64,000 nt of DNA from Gammaproteobacteria bacterium. GTDB taxonomy: Bacteria; Pseudomonadota; Gammaproteobacteria; Steroidobacterales; Foliamicaceae. The stretch covers positions 62,001 to 126,000 of the forward strand of contig VYBN01000034.1 of the NCBI GenBank assembly GCA_009844425.1, in the 5' to 3' direction. Under the pieces are notes generated by a model. That model searched no databases. It had not been told where the DNA came from and saw only the letters and a list, made by a program, of their open reading frames with translations. Both the position numbers and the translations under genes were made by a program. Positions 16,133-24,851 of this stretch are shown piece after piece. Every line of letters begins with the position of its first letter. The stretch's first letter is position 1.

Positions 16133-16431
16133 TTTTCCCTGAGGTCTTTTTCAGGAGCAGATACTACAACACGAGGAAGCAGTCCCAACCTCCACCGTTC
16201 GACGCCGCTGCAGGCGGGTTCTTGGCCGAAACACTGGACTTTGCGGGATGAAACCCGCTAGAATTTGGGGCCGTGCCGCGGGAGGGAGCCCCCGGCGCTG
16301 GTTTCGGTCTGTCCCCAGGTTTCTTCAGGCGCATTCTGGCGCGCCAATCAGGTGTGGGTGTGGGCGACCGGCGCGGGGCAAACTGCCGCTCCCCTGGAGA
16401 AACTTATCCGGCATTTGGGGGCCGAATCGCA
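16133..16431. promoter_or_regulatory. glnA upstream region with a weak sigma-70-like promoter
   Basis: These 299 bp hold no credible gene. A possible promoter reads TGGACT at 16235-16240, an 18-bp spacer and TAGAAT at 16259-16264, followed by a G-rich start region; the leader would be about 160 nt. I looked for the sigma-54 pattern TGGC-N9-TTGC expected for nitrogen-regulated glnA and did not find one. The segment is also the junction between the accessory block to the left and the core genes to the right. Confidence 0.3.
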
Positions 16432-17841
16432 ATGAAAGCATCACAAGTTCTCGCAATGATCGAGGAAAAGGGCGTGAGGTTTGTCGACCTCCGCTTTACC
16501 GACACCCGGGGCAAGGAGCAGCACGTCAGCGTGCCCGCGAGTGTTGTCGACGAGGAATTTTTTGTTTCAGGGAAGATGTTTGACGGGTCTTCCATCGCCG
16601 GCTGGCGGGGGATCGACGAATCCGATATGGTCCTGATACCCGAGGCGGACACGGCCGTCGTTGACGTATTCGCCGAGGACACGACGCTGCTGCTGCGCTG
16701 CGACGTATACGAACCGGTCACGATGCAGGCCTACGCGCGCTGCCCGCGGCTGACCGCAAAGCGCGCGATCGAATACCTGCGCTCCACCGGCATCGGCGAC
16801 GACGCCAATTTCGGGCCGGAGAACGAGTTCTTCATCTTCGACGACGTGCGCTACGGCAGTTCGCTGGAAAGCGCCTCGTATTACGTGGACTCGATCGAGG
16901 GAAGCTGGAACTCCACGCGCGAATTCGAGGAAGGCAACTACGGCCACCGGCCGGGCGTGAAAGGCGGTTATTTCCCGGTTCCCCCGGTGGATTCGCTGCA
17001 GGACATCCGCTCCACCATCTGCCTGGCGCTGGAGGACCTGGGCCTGCCGGTGGAAGTGCATCACCACGAAGTGGCCACGGCTGGCCAGGGCGAGATCGGA
17101 GTGCGTTTCAACAGCCTCGTGGCCAAGGCCGACGAGGTGCAGATTCTGAAGTACGCGGTCATGAACACGGCCCACCAGTTCGGCAAGACGGCCACGTTCA
17201 TGCCCAAGCCCCTGGTCGGCGACAACGGCAACGGCATGCACGTTCACCAGTCGATCGTCAAGGACGGCAGCAACGTCTTTTCGGGCGACGGCTACGGCGG
17301 GCTGTCCGAGGCCGCAATGTATTACATCGGCGGCATCCTCAAGCATGCACGCGCGCTGAACGCTTTCACCAACCCGGCCACCAACAGCTACAAGCGGCTG
17401 GTGAAGGGCTTTGAGGCGCCCACGCTGCTTGCCTACTCGGCGCGCAACCGCTCGGCCGCGGTGCGTATCCCGTTCGTGGCCGATTCCCGGGCGCGCCGGG
17501 TGGAAGTGCGGTTCCCGGACAGCATGGCCAATCCGTACCTTGCGTTCGCGGCCTTGCTGATGGCGGGCATCGACGGCATTCAGAACAAGATTCATCCGGG
17601 CGACCCGGTGGACAAGGACTTGTACGACCTGCCCCCCGAGGAAGAGGCGGGGCTGCCGACCGTGGCGTTCTCACTGGAGGAGGCGCTCGACGCATTGCGC
17701 GCCGACAACGATTTCCTCAAGGCCGGCGACGTCTTCACCGACGACCTGCTGGAAGGCTACATCGAACTCAAGGACGAGGATTGCACCCGCCTGCGGGCCA
17801 GCACCCACCCGGTCGAGTTCGAGATGTACTACAGCCTGTAG
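16432..17841 (+). CDS. glnA: Glutamine synthetase type I
   Basis: A 469-residue enzyme, the standard GSI length, from ATG 16432 ([10 protein letters not shown]). It makes glutamine from glutamate, ammonia and ATP as a dodecamer in the cytoplasm. Visible signatures include [10 protein letters not shown], the metal-site [28 protein letters not shown], the ATP-binding [10 protein letters not shown] and NRSAAVRIP. Tyr398 in [10 protein letters not shown] is the adenylylation site, so this is the GlnE-regulated beta type. A longer in-frame start at 16273 is rejected because it precedes the conserved N-terminus. The two-component genes glnL and glnG do not follow; a DUF4124 gene does. Confidence 0.97.
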   Translation: MKASQVLAMIEEKGVRFVDLRFTDTRGKEQHVSVPASVVDEEFFVSGKMFDGSSIAGWRGIDESDMVLIPEADTAVVDVFAEDTTLLLRCDVYEPVTMQAYARCPRLTAKRAIEYLRSTGIGDDANFGPENEFFIFDDVRYGSSLESASYYVDSIEGSWNSTREFEEGNYGHRPGVKGGYFPVPPVDSLQDIRSTICLALEDLGLPVEVHHHEVATAGQGEIGVRFNSLVAKADEVQILKYAVMNTAHQFGKTATFMPKPLVGDNGNGMHVHQSIVKDGSNVFSGDGYGGLSEAAMYYIGGILKHARALNAFTNPATNSYKRLVKGFEAPTLLAYSARNRSAAVRIPFVADSRARRVEVRFPDSMANPYLAFAALLMAGIDGIQNKIHPGDPVDKDLYDLPPEEEAGLPTVAFSLEEALDALRADNDFLKAGDVFTDDLLEGYIELKDEDCTRLRASTHPVEFEMYYSL

Positions 17842-17881
17842 TACCTCTCAAGACGTCACACGACGGAGTCCAGGGAGGACC

Positions 17882-18472
17882 ATGAAGACAGGGTTGGCGG
17901 GCCTGCTTTTGATGGCGGGCCTGCCGCCCGCATTGCAGGCGCAGGAGATCTGGCGCCATGTGGATGAGCGCGGTTCCGTGCGTTATGCGGACCGGCCCTT
18001 TGCCGGGGCTGTTCCGGCGGAATTGCCCGAGACGTCCCGCTGGTCCGGGCGAGCCGCTGATGCGTCCGGCAATGAGGAGCGCGGGCCGAAGGCGGCCGGA
18101 CCGCGAGCAGGCGCAGGGTCCGAACTTGCGATCGTGCGGCCCGCTCCGGAAGAGACGGTTCGCGGATCCGGCGGCGCGCTCGACGTCATGATTGCAGCGG
18201 GCCGGGAGTTCGAGCCCCGCAGCCGCCTGGTGCTGGAACTGAACGGCGTCGAGACCGTATGGCGCGGCGAGCCGCCGAAAGTGACGCTAAGCGAGGTCTG
18301 GCGGGGCGAACATCGCTTGCGCGCCCGTCTGCTTGACGCACGGGGCAGGGAACTTGCCTCCAGCGAGGAAATCCGCTTCTACAAGCGGGAAGCATCGGTG
18401 ATCAAGCCGGGGGAGCAGGCCCGCGGAGACAGCTTGCGGTTTCCGTCCGAAGGCCCGAACGCGAAGCTCTAA
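17882..18472 (+). CDS. DUF4124-containing periplasmic protein
   Basis: A 196-residue protein with a cleavable signal peptide (MKTGLAGLLLMAGLPPALQA) followed at once by the DUF4124 motif EIWRHVDERGSVRYADRP. The rest is a low-complexity linker and a C-terminal beta-rich domain resembling a Big-like fold (LVLELNGVETVWRGEPP). DUF4124 proteins of unknown function are commonly encoded next to glnA in Gammaproteobacteria, and that position is kept here, 40 bp after glnA. It probably acts in the periplasm. A good Shine-Dalgarno (GGGAGGA) precedes the ATG. Confidence 0.82.
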   Translation: MKTGLAGLLLMAGLPPALQAQEIWRHVDERGSVRYADRPFAGAVPAELPETSRWSGRAADASGNEERGPKAAGPRAGAGSELAIVRPAPEETVRGSGGALDVMIAAGREFEPRSRLVLELNGVETVWRGEPPKVTLSEVWRGEHRLRARLLDARGRELASSEEIRFYKREASVIKPGEQARGDSLRFPSEGPNAKL

Positions 18473-18506
18473 AACGGAACGCGCAGAATGGTCGTTCGCA
18501 TGCCGA

Positions 18507-19469
18507 TCAGCCGGACAGCGGACTGTCCTCGACATCCGGTTGCAGCTTGAGCGCTCCGGTGAGTTCACTCACATTGCCGATCCCGTGCTCGTCAAGGTAT
18601 TCGGCGATGCCCGCGTTGATCTTCCTGCACACCAGAGGATCGTAGAACAGAGCGGTCCCCACGCCGACCGTGGTGGCGCCGGCCAGCAGAAACTCGATCG
18701 CGTCGGCGGCATTCATGACGCCGCCCTGGCCGATGATCGGTGCGTCGTACTTTCGCGCGACCTGATACGTCTGGTAGACCTTCAGCAGCGCCAGCGGCTT
18801 GATGGCCGGCCCCGACAGGCCACCCTGCACGTTTCCGATCACCGGACGGCGGCTTTGCGCGTCGATCGCCATGCCCATCAACGTGTTGATCACGGCCAGG
18901 CCGTCGGCGCCCGCTTCCAGGCAGCGTCGCGCATTTTCGGCGATATCGGTCTGGTTGGGCGAGAGCTTTACGATCAGTGGCTTGGAGGTCGCGGCCCGGC
19001 ACGCCTCCACCACCCTCGCGGACATGTCCGGATCGTTGCCGAAAGCCACGCCGCCCTCGCGCACGTTGGGACAGGAGATATTGATCTCCATGCCCTGCAT
19101 CGGCGTGTCGTCGAACCGCCGCGTCACTTCGGCGTACTCTTCGACCGTGCTGCCGCAGATGTTCGCGAACCAGCAGGTTTCGTCGTAGTCGAGTCCGGGC
19201 GCAATGTCGCGAACGACCGCGTCCACACCCGGATTCTGAAGACCGATGGCGTTGAGCATCCCGCCGGGGGTTTCCCAGAGGCGGTGGCCCCTGTTGCCCA
19301 GGCGCGGCTTCAGCGTCGTTCCCTTGCACACGATGGCTCCCGCGTCGGCGTTGGAGAAGCCTTCGACACGGGTGTACTCGTCGCCGAAGCCCACGCAACC
19401 GGACAACAGCACGATCGGCGAGTTGAGCCGCAGGCCGCAAAAATCGACGGAGAGCGCGGAGTTGCTCAT
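18507..19469 (-). CDS. pyrD: Dihydroorotate dehydrogenase, class 1B (PyrD catalytic subunit)
   Basis: A 320-residue FMN barrel enzyme. The active-site segment is NISCPNVREGG with Cys133 as base, plus VKLSPNQTDI and GNVQGGLSGPAIKP, which fit class 1B enzymes. It oxidises dihydroorotate to orotate in pyrimidine synthesis. Class 1B enzymes normally form a complex with PyrK to pass electrons to NAD, but no pyrK lies nearby. Most Gammaproteobacteria use the membrane class 2 enzyme instead, so this choice is unusual. The start overlaps the gpsA stop by 4 bp, so the two are cotranscribed. Confidence 0.9.
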   Translation of the reverse strand: MSNSALSVDFCGLRLNSPIVLLSGCVGFGDEYTRVEGFSNADAGAIVCKGTTLKPRLGNRGHRLWETPGGMLNAIGLQNPGVDAVVRDIAPGLDYDETCWFANICGSTVEEYAEVTRRFDDTPMQGMEINISCPNVREGGVAFGNDPDMSARVVEACRAATSKPLIVKLSPNQTDIAENARRCLEAGADGLAVINTLMGMAIDAQSRRPVIGNVQGGLSGPAIKPLALLKVYQTYQVARKYDAPIIGQGGVMNAADAIEFLLAGATTVGVGTALFYDPLVCRKINAGIAEYLDEHGIGNVSELTGALKLQPDVEDSPLSG

Positions 19470-20476
19470 GCCGCCGCCACCGGCACTTCGTCCTCGGACT
19501 TCAGCGGCCGGCTCAAGAGCGCCTTGAGCACCGTTCCGGGATCCCGTCCCCGGTGCAGCACCTGGTAGACCTGTTCCGAAATCGGCAGGTCAAGCTTGAG
19601 CCGGCGCGACAGACGATGCACGGCATCGGCGGCATAAAGCCCTTCGGCGACTTGTCCGAGTTCCTCCAGCGCCTTTTCGACCGGTGTGCCGCGCGCCACC
19701 TTCAGCCCCAGTCGCCGGTTGCGGGACTGATCGTCGGAGCAGGTCAGCGCCAGGTCGCCGAGGCCCGCCAGGCCCATGAAACTGCTGGCGCGCCCCCCCA
19801 GCGCCACGCCCAGGCGCACGATCTCGGCCAGGCCGCGGCAAAGCAGCGCGGCACGGGCATTGGCCCCGTAACCCAGGCCGTCCGACAGGCCGGCCCCGAT
19901 CGCAATCACGTTCTTTGTGGCGCCGCCCACCTCGACGCCGGTCAGGTCGCCGGAAACATAGGCCCGCACCGCGCCCGAGTTGAGCTTTCGGGCCAGCCAG
20001 CGGGCCAGTTCGGCGCTCCCGGAAGCCACCGTGATCGCTGCAGGCTGCCCGGCGGCGACTTCGGTGGCGAACGTGGGGCCCGAGACCGCCGCCAGCGGGA
20101 AACCGGGGCCAAGCTCCTCGGCCGCCACCTGGTGCGTGAGCAGCCCGCTTTCGACCTCCAGGCCCTTGGAGGCGCAGCAAAGGCGCACGCCGCGCGCGAG
20201 CAGTGGCTTGAGGCGGCGGAAAGTCGCCCGCAAGGCCGAGCTGGGCGTCACCAGCAAGACGCACTCGGCGCCCCGGACGGCGGTTTCCAGTTCCTCCACG
20301 GGCTGCACGCAGCGCGGGAGGGAAACCCCGGGAAGGTATCGTGTGTTTTCCCGGTGCGACAGGAGATTCGCGATGTGCCCCCGGTCAATGTCCCAGAGCT
20401 TCCCGGGGCAGCCTGCCTTGCCCAGGTGAACCGCCAGCGCCGTGCCCCATGCGCCGGCGCCGATTATCGCGAACAT
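19466..20476 (-). CDS. gpsA: Glycerol-3-phosphate dehydrogenase (NAD(P)+)
   Basis: A 336-residue enzyme that reduces dihydroxyacetone phosphate to sn-glycerol 3-phosphate for phospholipids. It shows the Rossmann loop GAGAWGTA (6-13), the conserved VSGPTFATEVAAGQPAA and the catalytic lysine K188 in GGATKNVIAIGAG. It lies 21 bp after a rhodanese gene, matching the yibN-grxC-secB-gpsA order of enterics but with grxC and secB absent. Its stop overlaps the pyrD start by 4 bp. Confidence 0.96.
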   Translation of the reverse strand: MFAIIGAGAWGTALAVHLGKAGCPGKLWDIDRGHIANLLSHRENTRYLPGVSLPRCVQPVEELETAVRGAECVLLVTPSSALRATFRRLKPLLARGVRLCCASKGLEVESGLLTHQVAAEELGPGFPLAAVSGPTFATEVAAGQPAAITVASGSAELARWLARKLNSGAVRAYVSGDLTGVEVGGATKNVIAIGAGLSDGLGYGANARAALLCRGLAEIVRLGVALGGRASSFMGLAGLGDLALTCSDDQSRNRRLGLKVARGTPVEKALEELGQVAEGLYAADAVHRLSRRLKLDLPISEQVYQVLHRGRDPGTVLKALLSRPLKSEDEVPVAAA

Positions 20477-20497
20477 AGAAAAGCGTTCTTCGGCCGA

Positions 20498-20926
20498 CTA
20501 TTTGCGCCGGCCCCGCCCAACGATCACCGGCAGGTTGTCCCGCTGCCAGGCGGCCAGCCCGCCCTTCAGGCAGAACACCTGTTCGGAACCCTTCTTGCGC
20601 AGTTCCTGGGCCAGCCGGCCGCTGGCCGAGCCGTTGTCGCACACCAGCAGCACCGTCTTGCCGGACTTGAACTTCGGCGCCGCCGGCACGTCCACGGCGC
20701 GAATATTGCGGGCATTGGGAATATGGCCCTGGCCGAAGGCTTGCGGCTCCCGCAAATCGAATATGGCCGCCCCCTTGTTGATGGCCTGTACCGCAACGTC
20801 GGGGGCGAGCGCGCTCACACCCAGGGCCCGCAGGCGCACTTCGTTGAACAGCGCGGCCAGCAGAGTGCCCACCACGCCCAGGCTGAGCCAGGGGTGGGCG
20901 GTTGCGAATTCGATAAGGCGTCCCAT
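20498..20926 (-). CDS. Membrane-anchored rhodanese-like protein, YibN type
   Basis: A 142-residue protein from ATG 20926 (MGRLIEFATA); the longer open frame upstream is not protein-like. One N-terminal membrane segment (about 13-28) is followed by a rhodanese domain with the catalytic loop C96-DNGSAS and the GGLAAW ending. Single-domain rhodaneses move sulfane sulfur; the YibN group is poorly characterised. In enterics yibN sits upstream of grxC, secB and gpsA and opposite envC, the same arrangement as here minus two genes. Confidence 0.88.
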   Translation of the reverse strand: MGRLIEFATAHPWLSLGVVGTLLAALFNEVRLRALGVSALAPDVAVQAINKGAAIFDLREPQAFGQGHIPNARNIRAVDVPAAPKFKSGKTVLLVCDNGSASGRLAQELRKKGSEQVFCLKGGLAAWQRDNLPVIVGRGRRK

Positions 20927-21024
20927 TTCGGCGGAGAAATTATAACGAGACCGATATAATTTCCGCGCCTCCCGCCCGGTTCCCCAGCAATCATCCCATC
21001 GCCAAGCCGAGTCCCTCCGCTGCA

Positions 21025-22146
21025 ATGAGAGGCGCCATCGCAAGCCTTCTCGCCGTCCCGCTCCTGGCCGCCGCACAGGATGCCGGCGGGGACCGGGAAC
21101 TGGCCGAACTGCTCGGGCGCATCGAGGCGATCGAGCAGGAGCTCGACCGGGACATGCGGGCGAAAGGTCAGGCGGAAGCCGAACTCAGGGATACGGAAAT
21201 CGAAATCATGCGCTTGCGGGAAGAGTCCGCTGAAGTGGAGCGGCAACTAGCGGCCAGCCGACAGAAACGGTCCCGGCTGGAAGCCGACCTGAGCCGCAAC
21301 GGAGACGACCGCCGCCAGGCCCGGCAGGCCTTGACTGCCTCGATGCGCCTTGCCTGGCGCTCCGGCAGGCAGGAAGAGTTGAGGGCGCTGCTGAGCGGCG
21401 AGAGCGCCGGAGAAGTGGACCGCCGGCTGGCCTGGGCCGGCATGCTGGTCCGGTCCTGGGCGCGGCGGGCCGGGGATTCGGCCCGACTGGCGGGAGAGAG
21501 ACGATCATTGACCGAGGAATCGGGCAGCTTGGAGCGGGAGCTGGCCGGCTTGCAAGCGCGACGTGCCGGACAGATTCGCATGCTGGAACAGGCCGCGGCC
21601 CGGCGCAGGGCCACTGTTGCGGAGCTCGCCAGGCGTATAGGCGCGGCCGGGGACGAGATCGGGAGGCTCAGGAGCCGGGCGGCCACGCTGGCTTCCCTGG
21701 TCGAGAATCTGGGGGAAGCGATAGAGGAGCACCCGCCGGCTGCGCTGCCCTCGATCACCGCGGCGCGCGGTCAACTTTCGTGGCCGGTGGACGGCTCCGT
21801 CGTGCGGCGTTTCGGGGCCGGGCTGGGCGCCGGCCGCGCCAGCTGGGACGGCATCCTTCTCGAGGCCTCGGAGGGCGCTGAGGTGCGGGCGCCGCATGCC
21901 GGTCGCGTGGTGTTCGCGGACTGGGTGCGCGGGCTGGGATTTCTGCTGGTGCTGGATCACGGAGAGAACGTCATGAGCCTGTATGCATACAATGACCGGC
22001 TCGTGGGCAGGAAGGGCGAAACGGTGGACAAGGGACAGATAATCGCCCATGCCGGAAGCTCCGGGGGGCGTCCGCAACCCGGCCTGTATTTCGAGATACG
22101 CCGTAACGGCAAACCCGAGGACCCGATCCGGTGGCTGAGCAGGTAA
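21025..22146 (+). CDS. envC: Murein hydrolase activator EnvC
   Basis: A 373-residue periplasmic protein. A signal peptide (MRGAIASLLAVPLLAAAQ) is followed by long coiled coils (about 25-110 and 150-230) and a C-terminal LytM domain from about 255. The LytM domain keeps the fold (FADWVRGLGFLLVLDHG, GLYFEIRRNGKPEDP) but the metal-binding HxH set is incomplete, as is normal for EnvC, which activates amidases instead of cutting murein. It works at the division septum with FtsEX and AmiA/B-type amidases. It is divergent from the rhodanese gene, as in enterics, and its stop overlaps the next gene. Confidence 0.9.
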   Translation: MRGAIASLLAVPLLAAAQDAGGDRELAELLGRIEAIEQELDRDMRAKGQAEAELRDTEIEIMRLREESAEVERQLAASRQKRSRLEADLSRNGDDRRQARQALTASMRLAWRSGRQEELRALLSGESAGEVDRRLAWAGMLVRSWARRAGDSARLAGERRSLTEESGSLERELAGLQARRAGQIRMLEQAAARRRATVAELARRIGAAGDEIGRLRSRAATLASLVENLGEAIEEHPPAALPSITAARGQLSWPVDGSVVRRFGAGLGAGRASWDGILLEASEGAEVRAPHAGRVVFADWVRGLGFLLVLDHGENVMSLYAYNDRLVGRKGETVDKGQIIAHAGSSGGRPQPGLYFEIRRNGKPEDPIRWLSR

Positions 22147-22928
22147 GCGCGGGAGGAATGACCGGCTGGGAACAGGCTGTCGGCCTGTACACCATTCTGC
22201 GCAAGGAAGCGCGCCGCATCCTGCGGATCTGGGTGCAGACGATCGTCCCGCCCGCCATCACGATGTCGCTGTACTTCATCATCTTCGGGCAACTGCGTGA
22301 GCGCATCGGTTCCATGTCCGGCTTCGACTACACCCAGTTCATCGCGCCCGGGCTGATCCTGATGTCGGTGATAACCAATTCCTACGGCAACGTCGTGTCC
22401 TCGTTTTTCAGCGCCAAGTTCCAGCGCCACCTTGAGGAAATGCTGGTCTCGCCCCTGCCCAACTACGTGATCATCCTGGGGCACGCCGCCGGCGGGGTGA
22501 TGCGGGGCCTGATCGTGGGCCTGATCGTAACGGCCGTCGCCATGGGTTTTACCGATCTCGAGATCCGTTATCCCGTGATCGTCGTGTTCACCCTTTTCTG
22601 CACCGCGATCACGTTTTCGCTGGGCGGCATGATCAACGCCATCTTCGCGCGCAAGTTCGACGACGTGTCGCTTATTCCGGCTTTCGTCCTTACACCGCTG
22701 ACCTACCTGGGCGGCGTGTTCTACTCGGTGGACCTGCTCCCGGGGATATGGCGCACGCTCAGCCTCTTCAATCCGATCCTGTACATGATCAACGCCTTCC
22801 GCTACGGCATGATCGGCACGACGGATGTCGATCTGAACACCGCCTTCATCATGATGGGCGTGTTCGTGTTCGTGCTGTTCGGGGTGTGCGCCGTGCTGAT
22901 CCGCAAGGGCGTGGGCATACGCGACTAA
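22131..22928 (+). CDS. ABC-2 type transporter permease, YadH family
   Basis: A 265-residue inner-membrane permease with six predicted membrane helices and the conserved LTPLTYLGGVFYSVDLLP segment of the YadH group. GTG 22131 overlaps the envC stop; ATG 22158 immediately after GGGAGGA is an alternative but has almost no spacing. Such permeases need a separate ATPase (YadG), and none is adjacent, so the partner gene is elsewhere or the permease is orphaned. The substrate of YadGH is not established. A palindromic repeat follows 26 bp after the stop. Confidence 0.88.
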   Translation: MAEQVSAGGMTGWEQAVGLYTILRKEARRILRIWVQTIVPPAITMSLYFIIFGQLRERIGSMSGFDYTQFIAPGLILMSVITNSYGNVVSSFFSAKFQRHLEEMLVSPLPNYVIILGHAAGGVMRGLIVGLIVTAVAMGFTDLEIRYPVIVVFTLFCTAITFSLGGMINAIFARKFDDVSLIPAFVLTPLTYLGGVFYSVDLLPGIWRTLSLFNPILYMINAFRYGMIGTTDVDLNTAFIMMGVFVFVLFGVCAVLIRKGVGIRD

Positions 22929-22954
22929 CTCCACAAGGCGCATCGCAATCCCTC

Positions 22955-23055
22955 GCCCTTTGTTCGCTCCCCTTTCTCGCCGGAGACGCCATCCCTGGCT
23001 CGGTTTCGCTGTCCTGCTTCAACGCTCCTGCGAGAAAGGGGAGCGAACAAAGGGC
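22955..23055 (+). repeat. Palindromic repeat A (core in + orientation)
   Basis: A 101-bp element: a 25-bp left arm (22955-22979, begins GCCCTTTGTTCGCTCC), a 51-bp core (begins CCGGAGACGCCATCCCTG) and a right arm (23031-23055) that is the exact reverse complement of the left. It lies between the convergent yadH-type gene and the DAK-DegV gene. The right arm and part of the core are read as the last codons and stop of the latter. No T-run follows the stem, so it is not a textbook intrinsic terminator. Confidence 0.9.
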
Positions 23056-24851
23056 TTGAGCGGTAGTGCCGGGATGGCGGCGGCGAGCAGCGCTCCGGGT
23101 CCGGCGTGTGCGCTCACTACCGCGCCCAGTTCGGTCACGTAGCTGGACACGAGGTTCGGGACACTTTCCACCAGCAGTTCGTGCAGGCGTTGCCCGGATT
23201 CCGGGCGGTTGGCGTGCGCGACCGCAATCCGCAACGGCTGGCGGGTGGGAAAGCGCTTGAGCACGTAGCGCGCAAAGCGCTTGACCCGGTCGCCCGACCG
23301 GCGCTGCACGCCGCAGGCCTTCACGGTTCCGTTGCGGCCGATGCCGAGCAGGGCGTCCACCTTGAGCAGGTCACTGAGTTGCTTGATGCGCGGCGAGATG
23401 CGTCCGCCGCGCACGCCGTGGGACAGGTCCTCGATCACGCCGAAGGTGCGGGCGGCCTCCAGCAAGGGCGGCAGGGCAGCAATGATCTCGTCCGCGCCGG
23501 CTCCATCCCGCGCCCACTCGGCTGCGTGCTGAACGATGAGGCCATGGCCGATGGAAACGTTGACGCTGTCCAAGACCCGTACTTTCCCGCCGGTCAATTC
23601 CGAAGCCACGCTGCGCGTCACGTCGGCGGTGCCGCTTACCGCGCCGGCCAGCGTGATCCACACGGACTCGGGGAAATGTCCGGCCAGAAATCCCATTGCC
23701 CGTTCCATGTCGCCGCGCGGCGGCGTGGCCGTTTGCGCTCTCTCGCCATGGTCCTCCATCGCCCGCCACAGCCAGTCCGCCGGCAGCCCCAACCCGTCGA
23801 GATAGCCTTGCTCGCCCAGGTGGATGCGCAGTGGCGCTGTCGTGATCCGCAGTTCCCTGACCAGCTCCGCGGGGATGTCCGCGCCGCTGTCGCAACCGAT
23901 GGGAACTCTCGAGCCGTTCAGCAGCGCGAATTGCACGTGCATGTCGTCGGCCTTCTCGCTGCTGACTTCGCCGTGCTCGTGGGCGACGGCAAACACCTCG
24001 TGCGGCGTGTCCGTGTGTATATGCAGGCGCACGATGCGGGCGCCGCCCGCCACGACGATGGAATCACCCAACGGCTGGATTTCCTCGCGTATGCCGGCCG
24101 GCGTCAGGTCCTCGCCGGAGATCATGCACTCGGTGCAATAGCGGAATTCGGACTCCTCGCCCAGATCGTGGGCGTGCGCGGTGCCCGCCAGGGCTCTTGC
24201 CGCGCCGGCAAACTCGCCCGCCTCGGCGCCCCGCCCTGTCCTGACGAGCTGTTCGATGCCGCCCAGCAGCTGCGCCAGGCCGGCGCCGCCGGCATCGACC
24301 ACGCCGGCGCGCCGAAGCACTTCGAGCTGTTCCGGGGTTTTCTGCACCGCGTCGTCGGCCGCTTCCCGAGCGGCCGACAGGAGGGCGGTGAGCTCGCCCT
24401 CCGGCGAAACGTCAAGCGCGCCAATGCCGACCGCGCTCATCACGCTCAGGATGGTCCCCTCGCGTGGATTGCTCAGGCCGTTGCGGGCGGACTCGGCCGC
24501 CGCCTTCAGCCCCAGCGCGACGTCGCGCGTATCCAGGCGCGCCTTGTCCTCCCAGGCCTCGGCCAGTCCGTGCAGGAACTGCGCCAGTATCACTCCGGAA
24601 TTCCCCCGCGCGCCGTATAACGCTCCCCTGGCCGCGGCATGGGCCACCTCGCCGGCGCTCCGCGACGGTGACTCGGCCAGCGCAAGGATCACGGCCTGCG
24701 CCGTATGCGCCATATTCAGGCCGGTGTCGCCGTCCGCCACCGGAAACACGTTGATACGGTCCAGCTCCTCCCGGCTGTTCTGAAGCTGCAGCATGCCGGC
24801 GGTGATGGCTCGCGCCAGACGCCGGCCGTCGAGGTAGTGAATGCCTTTCAT
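23019..24851 (-). CDS. DAK-DegV fusion protein, fatty acid kinase-like (FakA-FakB fused)
   Basis: A 610-residue protein from ATG 24851 (MKGIHYLDGR). The N-terminal half is a DAK phosphotransferase domain with FPVADGDTGLNM (D40, D42) and YGARGNSGVILAQ. The C-terminal half is a DegV fatty-acid-binding domain with GCDSGADIPAEL, LAGAVSGTADVTRS, LDSVNVSIGHGL and RGGRIS. Separate FakA and FakB phosphorylate exogenous fatty acids for phospholipid synthesis; here both parts are in one chain. The start overlaps the gspB stop (ATGA). The last dozen residues (KPFVRSPFSQER) and the stop codon come from palindromic repeat A, so the native C-terminus has been replaced. Confidence 0.9.
   Translation of the reverse strand: MKGIHYLDGRRLARAITAGMLQLQNSREELDRINVFPVADGDTGLNMAHTAQAVILALAESPSRSAGEVAHAAARGALYGARGNSGVILAQFLHGLAEAWEDKARLDTRDVALGLKAAAESARNGLSNPREGTILSVMSAVGIGALDVSPEGELTALLSAAREAADDAVQKTPEQLEVLRRAGVVDAGGAGLAQLLGGIEQLVRTGRGAEAGEFAGAARALAGTAHAHDLGEESEFRYCTECMISGEDLTPAGIREEIQPLGDSIVVAGGARIVRLHIHTDTPHEVFAVAHEHGEVSSEKADDMHVQFALLNGSRVPIGCDSGADIPAELVRELRITTAPLRIHLGEQGYLDGLGLPADWLWRAMEDHGERAQTATPPRGDMERAMGFLAGHFPESVWITLAGAVSGTADVTRSVASELTGGKVRVLDSVNVSIGHGLIVQHAAEWARDGAGADEIIAALPPLLEAARTFGVIEDLSHGVRGGRISPRIKQLSDLLKVDALLGIGRNGTVKACGVQRRSGDRVKRFARYVLKRFPTRQPLRIAVAHANRPESGQRLHELLVESVPNLVSSYVTELGAVVSAHAGPGALLAAAIPALPLKPFVRSPFSQER

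Noticed and set aside
16273..16431. N-terminal extension of glutamine synthetase
   Set aside because: The family begins at MKASQVL; the extension is not protein-like.
16133..16431. Sigma-54 promoter for glnA
   Set aside because: No TGGC-N9-TTGC-like match was found in the upstream region.
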